Assembly: GCA_027051095.1 (NCBI GenBank)
Contig: JALUAM010000037.1
Span: forward strand, 1 to 49,339
Length of the DNA stretch: 49,339 nucleotides
Source of the DNA: Acidilobaceae archaeon
Lineage (GTDB): Archaea; Thermoproteota; Thermoprotei_A; Sulfolobales; Acidilobaceae
Reading direction: 5' to 3'
Position 1 is the first letter of the stretch. Every line of letters begins with the position of its first letter. Below are positions 1-8,145 of this stretch, one piece after another. Both the position numbers and the translations under genes were made by a program. Under the pieces are notes generated by a model. The model had not been told where the DNA came from. It ran no database searches and saw nothing but the letters and a program-made list of their open reading frames with translations.

Positions 1-306
1 GGCCCCCATCCAGGAGGCCGCGCCCCCCACTCCCCTGGCCACGGCCTCCGCGTCCACTATGCTCGAGACACCCACACTATACATGATGTAGAGGGGCCTG
101 CCGCCCGACGCCGCCACGTCGGCTGCGGCCGCCACAGTCGCCTTCCAGCCCCAGTCCTCCAGGGTCATCCAGGGGAGTATGCTCTCGCGGGCGGAGTACC
201 CGTCTATAGAGGCTATAACCCCCGGGAGGGCCTCGCAGGCGTCGAAGCCCCAGCACCACTCAGAAGAAGAGGCCCTGGCTAGCCTCCTAATAGCGCTCCC
301 CGCTAT
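1..306 (-). CDS. AIR synthase/ThiL-like protein, N-terminal fragment (runs off window start)
   Basis: Reading the minus strand from about 306 down to 1 gives an open frame with a PurM/ThiL-type N-terminus. It begins near WCWGFDACEALPGVIASIDG, continues with WMTLEDWGWKATV, and ends in AAADVAASGGRPLYIMYSVG. This is the ATP-binding half of AIR synthase-related proteins: an acidic motif near the start, then a conserved block of the type 'GxKAxxxxxSDxxAxGxxP'. The C-terminus lies outside the window. No ATG, GTG or TTG lies in frame between the upstream TGA (313-315) and the conserved block. The first in-frame ATG (in WMTLED) would remove the DGYS-like segment. An AGGAGG sequence sits at about 283-288 on this strand. 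An ATA/ATT start, a frameshift or a sequence error could explain this. The exact substrate cannot be told from the fragment. Confidence 0.55.
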   Translation of the reverse strand, partial: MAGSAIRRLARASSSEWCWGFDACEALPGVIASIDGYSARESILPWMTLEDWGWKATVAAAADVAASGGRPLYIMYSVGVSSIVDAEAVARGVGGAASWMGA

Positions 307-326
307 ACCACTTCACCGCTGATAGG

Positions 327-554
327 ATGATGCGGGGGGCTGTAATCCAGCTATTGGCGCTGTTGGGCGGCGCCGCCGAGGTTGTCAGGGAGGGCAGGGT
401 TGGCGAGGGGGGAGCCGGGGACTCGGGGCTAGCCCTAGCGTTGCTGGCAGCATCTGCGGCGGCACTTGCGCTCTCGCTAGCTGCGGAGTATTTGAGCGGT
501 AGGGGCGCGGGGTTTACATGGACGGGGAAAAGGGGCGCTTCCAGGGCCATGTAG
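327..554 (+). CDS. Small hypothetical membrane protein
   Basis: Not a recognised family. The 75-residue reading frame has one clear hydrophobic segment at about residues 34-52 (LALALLAASAAALALSLAA). Its Arg codons are almost all AGG, as in the neighbouring genes, which argues for real coding rather than a shadow. It lies between the divergent AIR-synthase-like fragment and the BMP gene, and it ends inside the longest possible BMP frame. If the BMP gene starts at 614, as argued there, the two genes do not overlap. No good Shine-Dalgarno sequence precedes the ATG. It may be a spurious frame in GC-rich DNA, so confidence is low. Confidence 0.35.
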   Translation: MMRGAVIQLLALLGGAAEVVREGRVGEGGAGDSGLALALLAASAAALALSLAAEYLSGRGAGFTWTGKRGASRAM

Positions 555-570
555 ACTCTCGGGAGCCCCT

Positions 571-603
571 CCTTTTAAACCCCGGCTATGCCCCCTTTAA
601 ACC
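571..603 (+). promoter_or_regulatory. Tandem TATA boxes before the BMP operon
   Basis: Two archaeal TATA-like elements, CTTTTAAACC (about 571-580) and CCTTTAAACC (about 594-603), precede the GTG at 614. The first would place a start of transcription near 600, just ahead of 614. This supports 614 rather than ATG 518 as the start of translation, because 518 would lie upstream of the promoter. Confidence 0.5.
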
Positions 604-613
604 TGGGGCTATC

Positions 614-1885
614 GTGGAGGCTCTACGCTCCAGGCCCCTTCTTATAGCCGTAGCCCTCGTGGCAGTGGTGCTGGTTGCAGCAGCGGCCCTCTACCTGGCC
701 GGCGGCGGGGGGGAGGCTGCGGGGGCGGCCGAGGAAGAGGGGAAGGTTAGGGTCCTCGTGCTGTTCGATGTGGGTGGCAGGGGCGACCTCAGCTTCAACG
801 ACATGGCGGCCCTGGGCGCTGACAGGGCTGCTAGGGAGCTCGGCGTGGAGGTAGTGTACCAGACGCCTCAGAGCCTCGACGTTATGGAGAGCGTTCTGGA
901 CGCGGCCAGCAGGAGCGGCGAGTACGACCTCATAGTACTCGTCGGCTTCCTCTGGCAGGCCCCCCTGGAGAATGTGGCCCCGAGATACCCGGAGCAGAAG
1001 TACGCTCTCATAGACGCGGCCACCAGCAAGCCCTTCGAGAACGTGGCATCCTATGTCTTCAGGGAGCAGGAGGTCGCCAGCCTCGTGGGCATTATAGCCG
1101 CTGATATAGCGAGGAACATAGCAGAGAGGACGGGAGAGCCCGCTAAGGTCGGCGCAGTGGCCGGGATGAACATACCCCCGCTCTGGAGGTTCCACATAGG
1201 CTACCTCTACGGGGTGCAGTACTATAACAAGGCTACGGGCTCCAACGTGGAGCTTGTGTGGGTCTACACGGGCAAGTTCGACGACCCCACCCTGGGTAAG
1301 AGCTACACGGAGCAGATGCTCCAGGAGGGCGTTAGGGTCTTCTACGGCCTGGCCGGCCTGACCCATGTTGGCATGTTCAACGCTGTAAAGGAGGCGGCCG
1401 CGCGGGGCGTCACCGCGTTCAGTATAGGCCAGGACGCCAGCCAGGAGTGGTACGACCCGTACACGATTATAATAAGCGGGCTTAAGAGGGTCGACGTGGC
1501 CGTCTACACGGCTATAAAGGACGTGGTCGAGGGCAGGTTCAGGGGCGGCATCATAAGCCTAGGCCTCAAGGAGGGCGGCCTGGGCCTCAGCGACGAGGAG
1601 ATCATAAGGTACTTCGCCGAGATAGCGATGCAGCAGGGCCTCCTACCTGAGGGTATGACGCCCGACGACGTTGTCAGGGTGGTCATGCAGCTTAGGGAGG
1701 AGTGGATCAGCGATGAGGCTTGGAGGCTTGTAGAGGAGCTTAAAACCAAAATAATTAACGGCGAGATAAAGTTTGTGAACCCCAAGTCGCAGGATGAGTA
1801 CGAGCGGATCATAAGCGAGCTAGAGAAGGGTAACCTAAACGCGGCTCTCGAAGAGGCTGAGGAAGGCGAAGAGATAACTTATTAA
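614..1885 (+). CDS. BMP-family (nucleoside-type) ABC transporter substrate-binding lipoprotein-like protein
   Basis: The extracellular solute-binding component of a PnrA/BMP-type ABC importer; characterised members bind nucleosides. With the start at GTG 614 the protein opens with a signal/anchor segment (MEALRSRPLLIAVALVAVV), then a Gly/Ala/Glu linker. A periplasmic-binding fold of the BMP family follows, with VLVLFDVGGRGDLSFNDMA, ELGVEVVY, DLIVLVGFLWQ, YALIDA, REQEVASLVGIIAA, VGAVAGMNIP and AFSIGQDASQEWYDP. The frame is open back to ATG 518, but the extra 32 residues look unlike a signal peptide and lie upstream of the TATA boxes. The next three genes encode the matching ATPase and two permeases. 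The C-terminus carries a long charged helix (about the last 80 residues) that is longer than in bacterial PnrA. The ligand is inferred from the family only. Confidence 0.9.
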   Translation: MEALRSRPLLIAVALVAVVLVAAAALYLAGGGGEAAGAAEEEGKVRVLVLFDVGGRGDLSFNDMAALGADRAARELGVEVVYQTPQSLDVMESVLDAASRSGEYDLIVLVGFLWQAPLENVAPRYPEQKYALIDAATSKPFENVASYVFREQEVASLVGIIAADIARNIAERTGEPAKVGAVAGMNIPPLWRFHIGYLYGVQYYNKATGSNVELVWVYTGKFDDPTLGKSYTEQMLQEGVRVFYGLAGLTHVGMFNAVKEAAARGVTAFSIGQDASQEWYDPYTIIISGLKRVDVAVYTAIKDVVEGRFRGGIISLGLKEGGLGLSDEEIIRYFAEIAMQQGLLPEGMTPDDVVRVVMQLREEWISDEAWRLVEELKTKIINGEIKFVNPKSQDEYERIISELEKGNLNAALEEAEEGEEITY

Positions 1886-1911
1886 ACTAGCAGTCTGGGC
1901 CCGGCCTATCA

Positions 1912-1926
1912 TGGCTTTTTAAAGTA
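1912..1926 (+). promoter_or_regulatory. TATA-like element before the BMP ATPase gene
   Basis: GGCTTTTTAAAGT in the 79-nt gap after the BMP gene matches an archaeal TATA box. It lies about 45 nt before the GTG at 1965, which itself has a GGGAGG Shine-Dalgarno sequence. It may give an internal promoter so that ATPase and permeases are made independently of the abundant binding protein. It could equally be part of a 3' end signal. Confidence 0.35.
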
Positions 1927-1964
1927 AATTCTACTTTCCCAGAGGGCCCGGGAGGTTAAGCTTC

Positions 1965-3458
1965 GTGGCGGCCGAGCCCAGGCCTTTGGTCGAGATGAGG
2001 GGCATAGTCAAGGTTTATCCCGACGGTGTGAAGGCTCTCGACGGCGTCGACTTCGACGTATATAGGGGGGAGGTCCACGCTCTCCTGGGCGAGAACGGTG
2101 CGGGCAAGACTACGCTCATGAGGATACTCTATGGGGAGATAAGGGCTACGAGCGGGGTCATCCTCGTAGACGGCAGGAGGGTCTCGTGGAGGGGGCCTTG
2201 GGACGCTATAAGGTCAGGCATAGCTATGGTGTACCAGAACTTTAGGCTTGTCGAGGGTCTAACAGTAGAGGAAAACCTTCTAGTATACCTTTCAAGTCTG
2301 GGTCTGCCGAGGGCCGAGGCTAGGAGGAGGGTGGAAAGGGTCGTAGAGGACCTAGGGCTCTCCGTGGATATGGACGCCCCCGTGGAGAAGCTGCCCCCAG
2401 GGGCTAGGCAGAGAGTCGAGATAGTAAAGGCTCTCAGCGGGGGCGCCCGTCTACTGATCCTGGATGAGCCCACAAGCAACTTGACCCCTCTAGAGGCCAG
2501 GGGCCTCTTCAAGCTCATCGGCAAGCTCAGGGAGAAGGGCGTGGCGGTCGTCTACATAACCCATAAGCTGAGGGAGGTCGTAGAGGTCGCCGACAGGGTC
2601 ACAGTGCTCAGGAGGGGTAAGGTGGTGGCGAGGGTGTCTAGGGGTAGCGAGGGCTTCAACGAGGAGAGGCTTGCAGCATTGATGGTGGGCGAGGTTCCGA
2701 GGCCGTCCAGCCCCGCGTCAAGGCCCCTGGGCGGGGAGGTCCTAGCGGTCAAGGACCTCTATGTGGCCGGCGACGACGGCTCCGTAAGGGTTAAAGGCGT
2801 CACGTTCACGGTGAGGGGCGGCGAGGTCCTAGGCATAGCGGGCGTCGCAGGTAACGGCCAGGAGGAGCTAGTCGAGGCGATTATAGGACTTAGGGCACCG
2901 CTCAGGGGCTACGTGGAGGTCCTGGGCAGGAGGGTCAGAAGCCCCAGGGACTTTTATGAGGCCGGCGGCGCCTTCATACCCGGCGACAGGGCTAAAGCCC
3001 TCTCGCCCGAGCTCAGCGTGGCCGAGAACGCAGCCTTCATCTACTACACCGCGTCAAGGGCCCTGCTCCTCAGGCCTTCTAGACTCGCGTCGCTCTTCGA
3101 CAAGCTGGTCAGGAGCTTCGGGCTGAAGGCCGGCGGCCCCTCAACTCCCGTATCAAGCCTGAGCGGTGGTAACCAGCAGAAGGTTCTCGTGGGGGCTGAG
3201 TTCATGAGGGGGTTCAAGCTTCTAGTGGCGGTCAACCCGACCCAGGGGCTTGACGTGGCCACAGCAGCGTTCGTTAGAAGGCTCATAGTGGAGGCGGCGT
3301 CGCGGGGCAGCGCTGTCCTCCTGATCTCTAGCGATTTGGATGAGGTCCTGGAGCTGAGCCATAGGGTTGCGGTGATGTCGTCAGGCAGGATTGCTGGAGT
3401 TCTGGCGAGGGGAGAGGCGACGCCAGAGAGGCTGGGGGTGCTAATGGGTGGCAGCTAG
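1965..3458 (+). CDS. BMP-type ABC transporter ATP-binding protein (two fused ATPase domains)
   Basis: The cytoplasmic ATPase of the importer, with two ABC domains in tandem as in RbsA/YufO-type proteins (497 residues, normal length). Domain 1 has Walker A GENGAGKT (42-49), a degenerate signature LPPGARQ (143-149) and Walker B LLILDEPT (163-170), followed by H200. Domain 2 has a degenerate P-loop region GVAGNGQEE (about 293-301), a canonical signature LSGGNQQK (399-406) and VAVNPTQGLD (421-430), where the usual Walker B acid is replaced. This one-active, one-degenerate pairing is typical of the sugar/nucleoside branch. The start is GTG 1965 behind GGGAGG. The 3' end overlaps the first permease by 11 nt, indicating translational coupling. 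Confidence 0.93.
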   Translation: MAAEPRPLVEMRGIVKVYPDGVKALDGVDFDVYRGEVHALLGENGAGKTTLMRILYGEIRATSGVILVDGRRVSWRGPWDAIRSGIAMVYQNFRLVEGLTVEENLLVYLSSLGLPRAEARRRVERVVEDLGLSVDMDAPVEKLPPGARQRVEIVKALSGGARLLILDEPTSNLTPLEARGLFKLIGKLREKGVAVVYITHKLREVVEVADRVTVLRRGKVVARVSRGSEGFNEERLAALMVGEVPRPSSPASRPLGGEVLAVKDLYVAGDDGSVRVKGVTFTVRGGEVLGIAGVAGNGQEELVEAIIGLRAPLRGYVEVLGRRVRSPRDFYEAGGAFIPGDRAKALSPELSVAENAAFIYYTASRALLLRPSRLASLFDKLVRSFGLKAGGPSTPVSSLSGGNQQKVLVGAEFMRGFKLLVAVNPTQGLDVATAAFVRRLIVEAASRGSAVLLISSDLDEVLELSHRVAVMSSGRIAGVLARGEATPERLGVLMGGS

Positions 3459-4497
3459 CAGAGAGGCATTTCTAGTCGTCGCGTCGCTAGCGGCCGGGCT
3501 AGCTGTGGGCGGCGTAGCCCTAGCCTTCGGAGGGGCGAACCCCGTCAGTGGGGTCTACGTCCTCCTCACTGGGTTCACGTACTACCCCGAGATATTGGTG
3601 GTGTCGGCGTCTATCTTAACGTTGACGGGGCTCGCCTTCGCGATCCCCTTGAGGATGGGCTTCTTCAACATAGGGGGTGAAGGCCAGCTATATGCCGGGG
3701 CCCTCGCGGCCCTGGTAGTAGCGCTGAACGCTCCCTACACGCCCCTCCCCGCGCTCGTAGCGGGCTTAGCAGCGGGGGGCCTTCTAGGCGTCATAGTGGG
3801 GCTTCTGAGGGTTAAGCTTAATGTCAACGAGGTCCTGAGCACGATAATGTTGAACTGGGCGCTCTACTGGTTCACATCGTACACCGTGATAACCAGGCTC
3901 TCCGACCCGGTATACCCTCACCTCACCCGCGAGGTCCCCGAGCCCGCGAGGATACCATGGATACCCTCCTCGGCTCTAGGCCCGTTATCGGACTTCCTGC
4001 CACGCGGGCTCCCCACGATACCTTTGATAAGCGCGGCGGTAGCGGTAGCCGCCTGGTTCTTCATGTACAGGACGCTGCCCGGGCTTAGGTACAGGTTCGC
4101 GGGGTCCAACGAGTACGCTGCACGGTCCCGCGGGGTCAACGTCGACCTGATCAGAATCCTTTCCATGGCGGCTGCTGGCTGCCTGGCCGGCCTGGCCGGT
4201 GCACTGCTAGTGCTCGGCCACAGCTATAGGATAGACACTGGGCTATCCGGCCTGTCCGGCTACGGCTTCGAGGGTATAGGGGCCGCCCTTATAGGCAGGA
4301 ACCATCCCCTGGGCGTAGCCGCTGCTAGCATCTTCTTCGGGGGGCTGTATGCGGGCAGTGAGAGGATACAGGTGGAGGCTATGGTGCCCGCGGAGCTTGC
4401 CAGCATAGTGACCGGTGTAATCATTTTCGTGGTCGCCGCGCTCTCGGGGCTCCGCTACATAGCGCCGAGGCTCCTGGGCGCCGCGAGGGAGGTGTAA
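3448..4497 (+). CDS. BMP-type ABC transporter permease 1
   Basis: Integral membrane permease of the BranchedChain/BPD_transp_2 type (YufP-like), 349 residues with about eight to ten hydrophobic segments. Recognisable blocks are FNIGGEGQLYAGALAA, the coupling-type loop VNEVLSTIMLNW and GYGFEGIGAALIG. All three are typical of the larger of the two permeases in nucleoside-type BMP systems. The start is GTG 3448, inside the end of the ATPase gene. The second permease follows after 4 nt. The four genes from 614 to 5410 form one transport operon. Confidence 0.9.
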   Translation: MAASREAFLVVASLAAGLAVGGVALAFGGANPVSGVYVLLTGFTYYPEILVVSASILTLTGLAFAIPLRMGFFNIGGEGQLYAGALAALVVALNAPYTPLPALVAGLAAGGLLGVIVGLLRVKLNVNEVLSTIMLNWALYWFTSYTVITRLSDPVYPHLTREVPEPARIPWIPSSALGPLSDFLPRGLPTIPLISAAVAVAAWFFMYRTLPGLRYRFAGSNEYAARSRGVNVDLIRILSMAAAGCLAGLAGALLVLGHSYRIDTGLSGLSGYGFEGIGAALIGRNHPLGVAAASIFFGGLYAGSERIQVEAMVPAELASIVTGVIIFVVAALSGLRYIAPRLLGAAREV

Positions 4498-4501
4498 GGG
4501 C

Positions 4502-5410
4502 TTGCCGGAGATCCTAAGCGACCTGACCACCGTGGCCGTCCTGGCGTCGGCTACGATGGTGCCCATTACCCTCGCCTCGGTAGGCGAGATCGTGTCGGAG
4601 AGGGCGGGCGTGGTCAATATAGGCTTGGAGGGGATAATGCTCCTCTCGGCGTGGGCGTCTGTCGTAGCGTTTCTCATAGGAGGAGCCGGATACCTGGAGG
4701 CCTACATGGTTGGAGGGCTACTCGGCCTTCTACTAGGCCTGCTGCACGGAGCTATATCCGTGTACCTGAAGGGCGACCAGATAGTGACGGGAATAGGGCT
4801 GAACATATTCGCCGCGGGCTTCACAGTCCTAGGCACCTATGCTCTGTGGGGCACATTCTCCAACAGCCCCTCCTTCCAGCCAATGCCTGGGATAGCCGTT
4901 GTCGCCGGCGTAAAGGTGAGCCCTCTAGTCCCCCTGTCCATCGCCGCCGGCGTGGCGGCCTGGCTCTTCCTATATAGGACCGTCACGGGGCTTAGGCTGA
5001 GAGCCTGCGGCGAGGATCCCAGGAGCGCCGAGGCCATGGGCGTCAATGTGGGCCTCTATCAGCTGGCCGCTGCGGGCTTCGCCGGCCTGATGGCGGGGAT
5101 AGCGGGTGCATACCTGAGCGTGGATTACCAGGGTGTGTTCGCTAAGAATATGACCGCGGGCAGGGGGTTCATAGCCCTTGCAAACGTAGCCTTCAGCGGG
5201 TGGAACCCTCTAGTGGCGGTCGCGGGAGGCTACCTCTTCGGCCTCTTCCAGGCAGCAGCCATCAGCCTCAACATAGCGCTCCAGGAGGAGGCAGCCGCCA
5301 GCCTGATAAACGCCACACCGTACCTCGCGACGCTAGTGGTCGTAGTACTCGTTGCTAGGAGGGGCTTCAGAGCCCCCCGATGGCTGGGCAGGCCGTTCGT
5401 GAAAGAGTGA
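4502..5410 (+). CDS. BMP-type ABC transporter permease 2
   Basis: The smaller partner permease (YufQ-like), 302 residues, very hydrophobic. Signature blocks are GEIVSERAGVVNIGLEGIML near the N-terminus, GDQIVTGIGLNIFAAGFT in the middle and AGRGFIALANVAFSGWNP in the coupling region, all typical of the family. It starts at TTG 4502, 4 nt after the stop of permease 1, and ends the operon. With permease 1 it would form the heterodimeric membrane channel served by the preceding two-domain ATPase. Confidence 0.9.
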   Translation: MPEILSDLTTVAVLASATMVPITLASVGEIVSERAGVVNIGLEGIMLLSAWASVVAFLIGGAGYLEAYMVGGLLGLLLGLLHGAISVYLKGDQIVTGIGLNIFAAGFTVLGTYALWGTFSNSPSFQPMPGIAVVAGVKVSPLVPLSIAAGVAAWLFLYRTVTGLRLRACGEDPRSAEAMGVNVGLYQLAAAGFAGLMAGIAGAYLSVDYQGVFAKNMTAGRGFIALANVAFSGWNPLVAVAGGYLFGLFQAAAISLNIALQEEAAASLINATPYLATLVVVVLVARRGFRAPRWLGRPFVKE

Positions 5411-5429
5411 GCGTCGGCTGGCGGCTTAA

Positions 5430-5440
5430 CGCTTATATAA
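5430..5440 (+). promoter_or_regulatory. TATA box of the peptide-type ABC operon
   Basis: CGCTTATATAA (5430-5440) is a strong archaeal TATA element in the 88-nt gap between the two transport operons. Transcription would begin near 5463, and GAAGAGGG just before TTG 5499 could act as Shine-Dalgarno sequence. Confidence 0.6.
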
Positions 5441-5498
5441 TTGAGGCCATACAGGTCAAAGTATTACTGAGTAGCCGGCGGGTGAAGGTGGAAGAGGG

Positions 5499-7061
5499 TT
5501 GTCGCTGCCCCGGAGCAGGCTTGTTCTAGCGGCCGTGGTAATCATAATATTAATCCTGATAGGAGTGGGCTACACGCTTCTCTCCGGCCAGGTCCTGGGC
5601 GGCGAGAGGATCGTCGTTATAGGCACCACCGACAAGATAACCGAGCTTGACCCCGCGACTAGCTACGACTTCTTCACGTGGGAGGTTCTAAGCAACGTGA
5701 TGGCGGGCCTAGTGAAGTACGACCCAGAGACGGGAAGGATCGTGGGCGATCTCGCAGAGAGCTGGGAGGTATCAGAGGACGGGCTAGTATGGACGTTCAA
5801 GCTTAAATCCAATGCTGCCTTCCCCGACGGCACGCCCTGCACGGCTTTCGACTTCGTGAGAAGCATTAACAGGGTGATGACGATACAGGGTGACCCCTCC
5901 TGGCTGGTGACAGAGTTCGTGGAGAGCGTTGAAGCGCCCGACGAGTACACGGTAGTGATAAGGCTTAAGAAACCTGTGAGCTTCTTCCTAGCCGTCCTAG
6001 CGACACCACCCTACTTCATAGTGCACCCTAACTACCCCGACGATAAGGCTGAGCCCGACGCTACCTACGGAGGATGCGGACCGTACAGGATAGTAGAGTT
6101 CAAGAGGGACGAGTACATAATACTTGAGCCTAACCCGTACTACCCGGGTGAGAAGCCTAAGAACGACCGCGTCATCATAAGGTTCTATAAGAACAGCGAG
6201 GCGCTGAGAGCAGCCTTAGAGGCGGGCGAGATAGACGTGGCTTGGAGGACCCTGAACCCCGAGGACATAGAGAGCCTGAGACAGAAGGGCTTCAACGTGA
6301 TAGAGGTCCCCGGCAACTTCATAAGATATATAGTGGTTAAGGTGGACCAGCCGCCGCTCGACAACAAGAAGATCAGGCAAGCGCTTGCCGCTGCCATAGA
6401 CAGGAACGAGATAGCGGAGAGGGTGTTCAAGGGCACAGTAGAGCCTCTCTACAGCATGGTCCCCTCAACCCTGTGGAGCCACGAGCCCGTCTTCAAGTCA
6501 ATGTACGGCGATGGCAACATAGAGCTTGCGGTCAAGCTCTTGAGGGAGGTTGGCATTAGCGAGGCAAACAAGCTTAGAGTCGTGCTATGGTATACGCCAA
6601 CCCACTACGGCGACACGGAGGCGGCCCTTGCAGCCGTTATAAAGGAGCAGTGGGAGAGAACTGGACTCATAGAGGTGGAGCTTAGGAACGCCGAGTGGGG
6701 CACCTACGTAGACCTGCTCAGCCAGGGCAAGATGATGCTGAGCCTGCTAGGCTGGTACCCCGACTACCTGGACCCCGATAACTTCCTAACTCCCTTCCTG
6801 CTCTCGACGGCCAACAAGTGGACGGGGACAGGCTACGTGAACCCCGAGGTTGACAGGCTCCTTCAGGAGGCCCAAGCCGTCACCGATGAGGCTACGAGGG
6901 AGAGGCTCTACAGGGAGGTACAGAGAATACTGGCCGAGGACGTCCCCTACATACCGCTAGTTCAGGGCAAGCTCTTCGTAGTCGTTAGCGATAGGGTTGT
7001 AAACCTAGAGGTAAGCCCCCTACAGTTCCTGATATACTCCAGCATAGAAGTCTCGGGCTAG
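5499..7061 (+). CDS. ABC transporter substrate-binding protein, family 5 (peptide/oligosaccharide type)
   Basis: Extracellular solute-binding protein of the DppA/OppA family (SBP_bac_5), 520 residues, the usual size. An N-terminal hydrophobic segment (about 8-28, LVLAAVVIIILILIGVGYTL) acts as signal or anchor. Family blocks follow: ITELDPATSYDFFTWEVLSN, GLVKYDPETGRIVGDLAESW, WTFKLKSNAAFPDGTP, GPYRIVEF, PLDNKKIRQALAAAIDR, and near the end YREVQRILAEDVPYIPLVQG. It starts at TTG 5499; the nearby GTGs are out of frame. The four genes that follow encode two permeases and two ATPases, giving a complete importer. In archaea such systems often import oligosaccharides rather than peptides, so the substrate is open. 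Confidence 0.93.
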   Translation: MSLPRSRLVLAAVVIIILILIGVGYTLLSGQVLGGERIVVIGTTDKITELDPATSYDFFTWEVLSNVMAGLVKYDPETGRIVGDLAESWEVSEDGLVWTFKLKSNAAFPDGTPCTAFDFVRSINRVMTIQGDPSWLVTEFVESVEAPDEYTVVIRLKKPVSFFLAVLATPPYFIVHPNYPDDKAEPDATYGGCGPYRIVEFKRDEYIILEPNPYYPGEKPKNDRVIIRFYKNSEALRAALEAGEIDVAWRTLNPEDIESLRQKGFNVIEVPGNFIRYIVVKVDQPPLDNKKIRQALAAAIDRNEIAERVFKGTVEPLYSMVPSTLWSHEPVFKSMYGDGNIELAVKLLREVGISEANKLRVVLWYTPTHYGDTEAALAAVIKEQWERTGLIEVELRNAEWGTYVDLLSQGKMMLSLLGWYPDYLDPDNFLTPFLLSTANKWTGTGYVNPEVDRLLQEAQAVTDEATRERLYREVQRILAEDVPYIPLVQGKLFVVVSDRVVNLEVSPLQFLIYSSIEVSG

Positions 7062-7118
7062 CCGGCATCTTTTTGGTTGGCCCGGCCTCTACTCTCAAGG
7101 TTTTAGGAGGTACTAGGC

Positions 7119-8126
7119 TTGAGCCTGGCTAGGTACGTTGCCGTGAGGCTTTTGCTCGTGGTGCCCACCGTGCTAATACTTTACACTATAGTATTCATAG
7201 TTATGAGGGTTCTGCCGGGCGACCCTGTCCAGGCGGCCCTCGGCGTCCACTACGTGCCGCCTGAGGAGCTGGAGGAGCTTAGGGCTAAGCTAGGGCTGGA
7301 CAAGCCTCTCTACGTTCAGTACTTCGAGTACTTAGCCGGGCTGTTGAGGGGCGACCTTGGCGAGAGCATGGTGTTCCAGGGGCGGAGCGTGTGGGAGGAT
7401 ATAAAGGACAAGTTCCCAGCCACCCTAGAGCTCACACTGGCGGCATTCACCGTCAGCGTTATAATAGGGTTTGTTACCGGTAGCATTGCGGCCGTCAAGG
7501 GAGGGTTAGTGGATAGGGCCATGAGGGTTTACGGTATAATCGCTTACACAATGTTCATACCGTGGCTGGGCCTAATGTTGATATACATATTCTCTGTTGA
7601 GCTGAAGCTCCTGCCATCCGGGGGCAGGATAGACCCGCGGTTTATCCCTAGGGATGTGACGGGCCTCTACATAGTGGACTCGATAATAACGGGGGACCTC
7701 CGCGCTCTGGCGAGCGCTCTCGAGCACCTTGTCTTGCCGGCGCTCACCCTGGGTATAGTACTGAGCGGGGCTTATACTAGGATAGTTAGGGTTCACCTAG
7801 CGGAGGCCCTCAGGAGCGAGTATTCTATAGCGTATAGGGCTAGGGGGCTCAGGGAGTCTAAGGTCCTAGCCCACGCCCTTAGGAACTCGATGGTCCCGGT
7901 GGTCACCCTCATGGGGCTCCAGCTGGCACTACTCCTAGGAGGAGCTGTGCTAACTGAGACTACGTTCTCGTGGCCGGGCCTGGGCAGCTTTCTCGTGGAG
8001 AGAGTGATGTACAGGGATTATACTGCAGTGCAAGGCGCTGTAGTCGTGTTCGCGGTCATAGTTAGCCTGACCAGCATTATAGTCGACGTGGTCTACGCCC
8101 TGATCGACCCGAGGATAAGGTATTAG
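7119..8126 (+). CDS. Peptide-type ABC transporter permease (DppB-like)
   Basis: Inner permease of the DppB/OppB family, 335 residues. It begins with the family N-terminus (YVAVRLLLVVPTVLILYTIVF), then VMRVLPGDPVQAALG. The EAA coupling loop is EYSIAYRARGLRESKVLAHA, followed by LRNSMVPVVTLMGLQLALLL. The end is YALIDPRIRY, the usual C-terminus of this family. The start is TTG 7119 behind a good Shine-Dalgarno sequence TTAGGAGGT (about 7101-7109). The DppC partner follows after 19 nt. Confidence 0.94.
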   Translation: MSLARYVAVRLLLVVPTVLILYTIVFIVMRVLPGDPVQAALGVHYVPPEELEELRAKLGLDKPLYVQYFEYLAGLLRGDLGESMVFQGRSVWEDIKDKFPATLELTLAAFTVSVIIGFVTGSIAAVKGGLVDRAMRVYGIIAYTMFIPWLGLMLIYIFSVELKLLPSGGRIDPRFIPRDVTGLYIVDSIITGDLRALASALEHLVLPALTLGIVLSGAYTRIVRVHLAEALRSEYSIAYRARGLRESKVLAHALRNSMVPVVTLMGLQLALLLGGAVLTETTFSWPGLGSFLVERVMYRDYTAVQGAVVVFAVIVSLTSIIVDVVYALIDPRIRY

Positions 8127-8145
8127 CCTGGGGTGCCGAGGCGCC

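Noticed and set aside
518-613. N-terminal extension of the BMP protein from ATG 518
   Set aside because: The extra 32 residues do not resemble a signal peptide and lie upstream of the two TATA boxes at 571-603.
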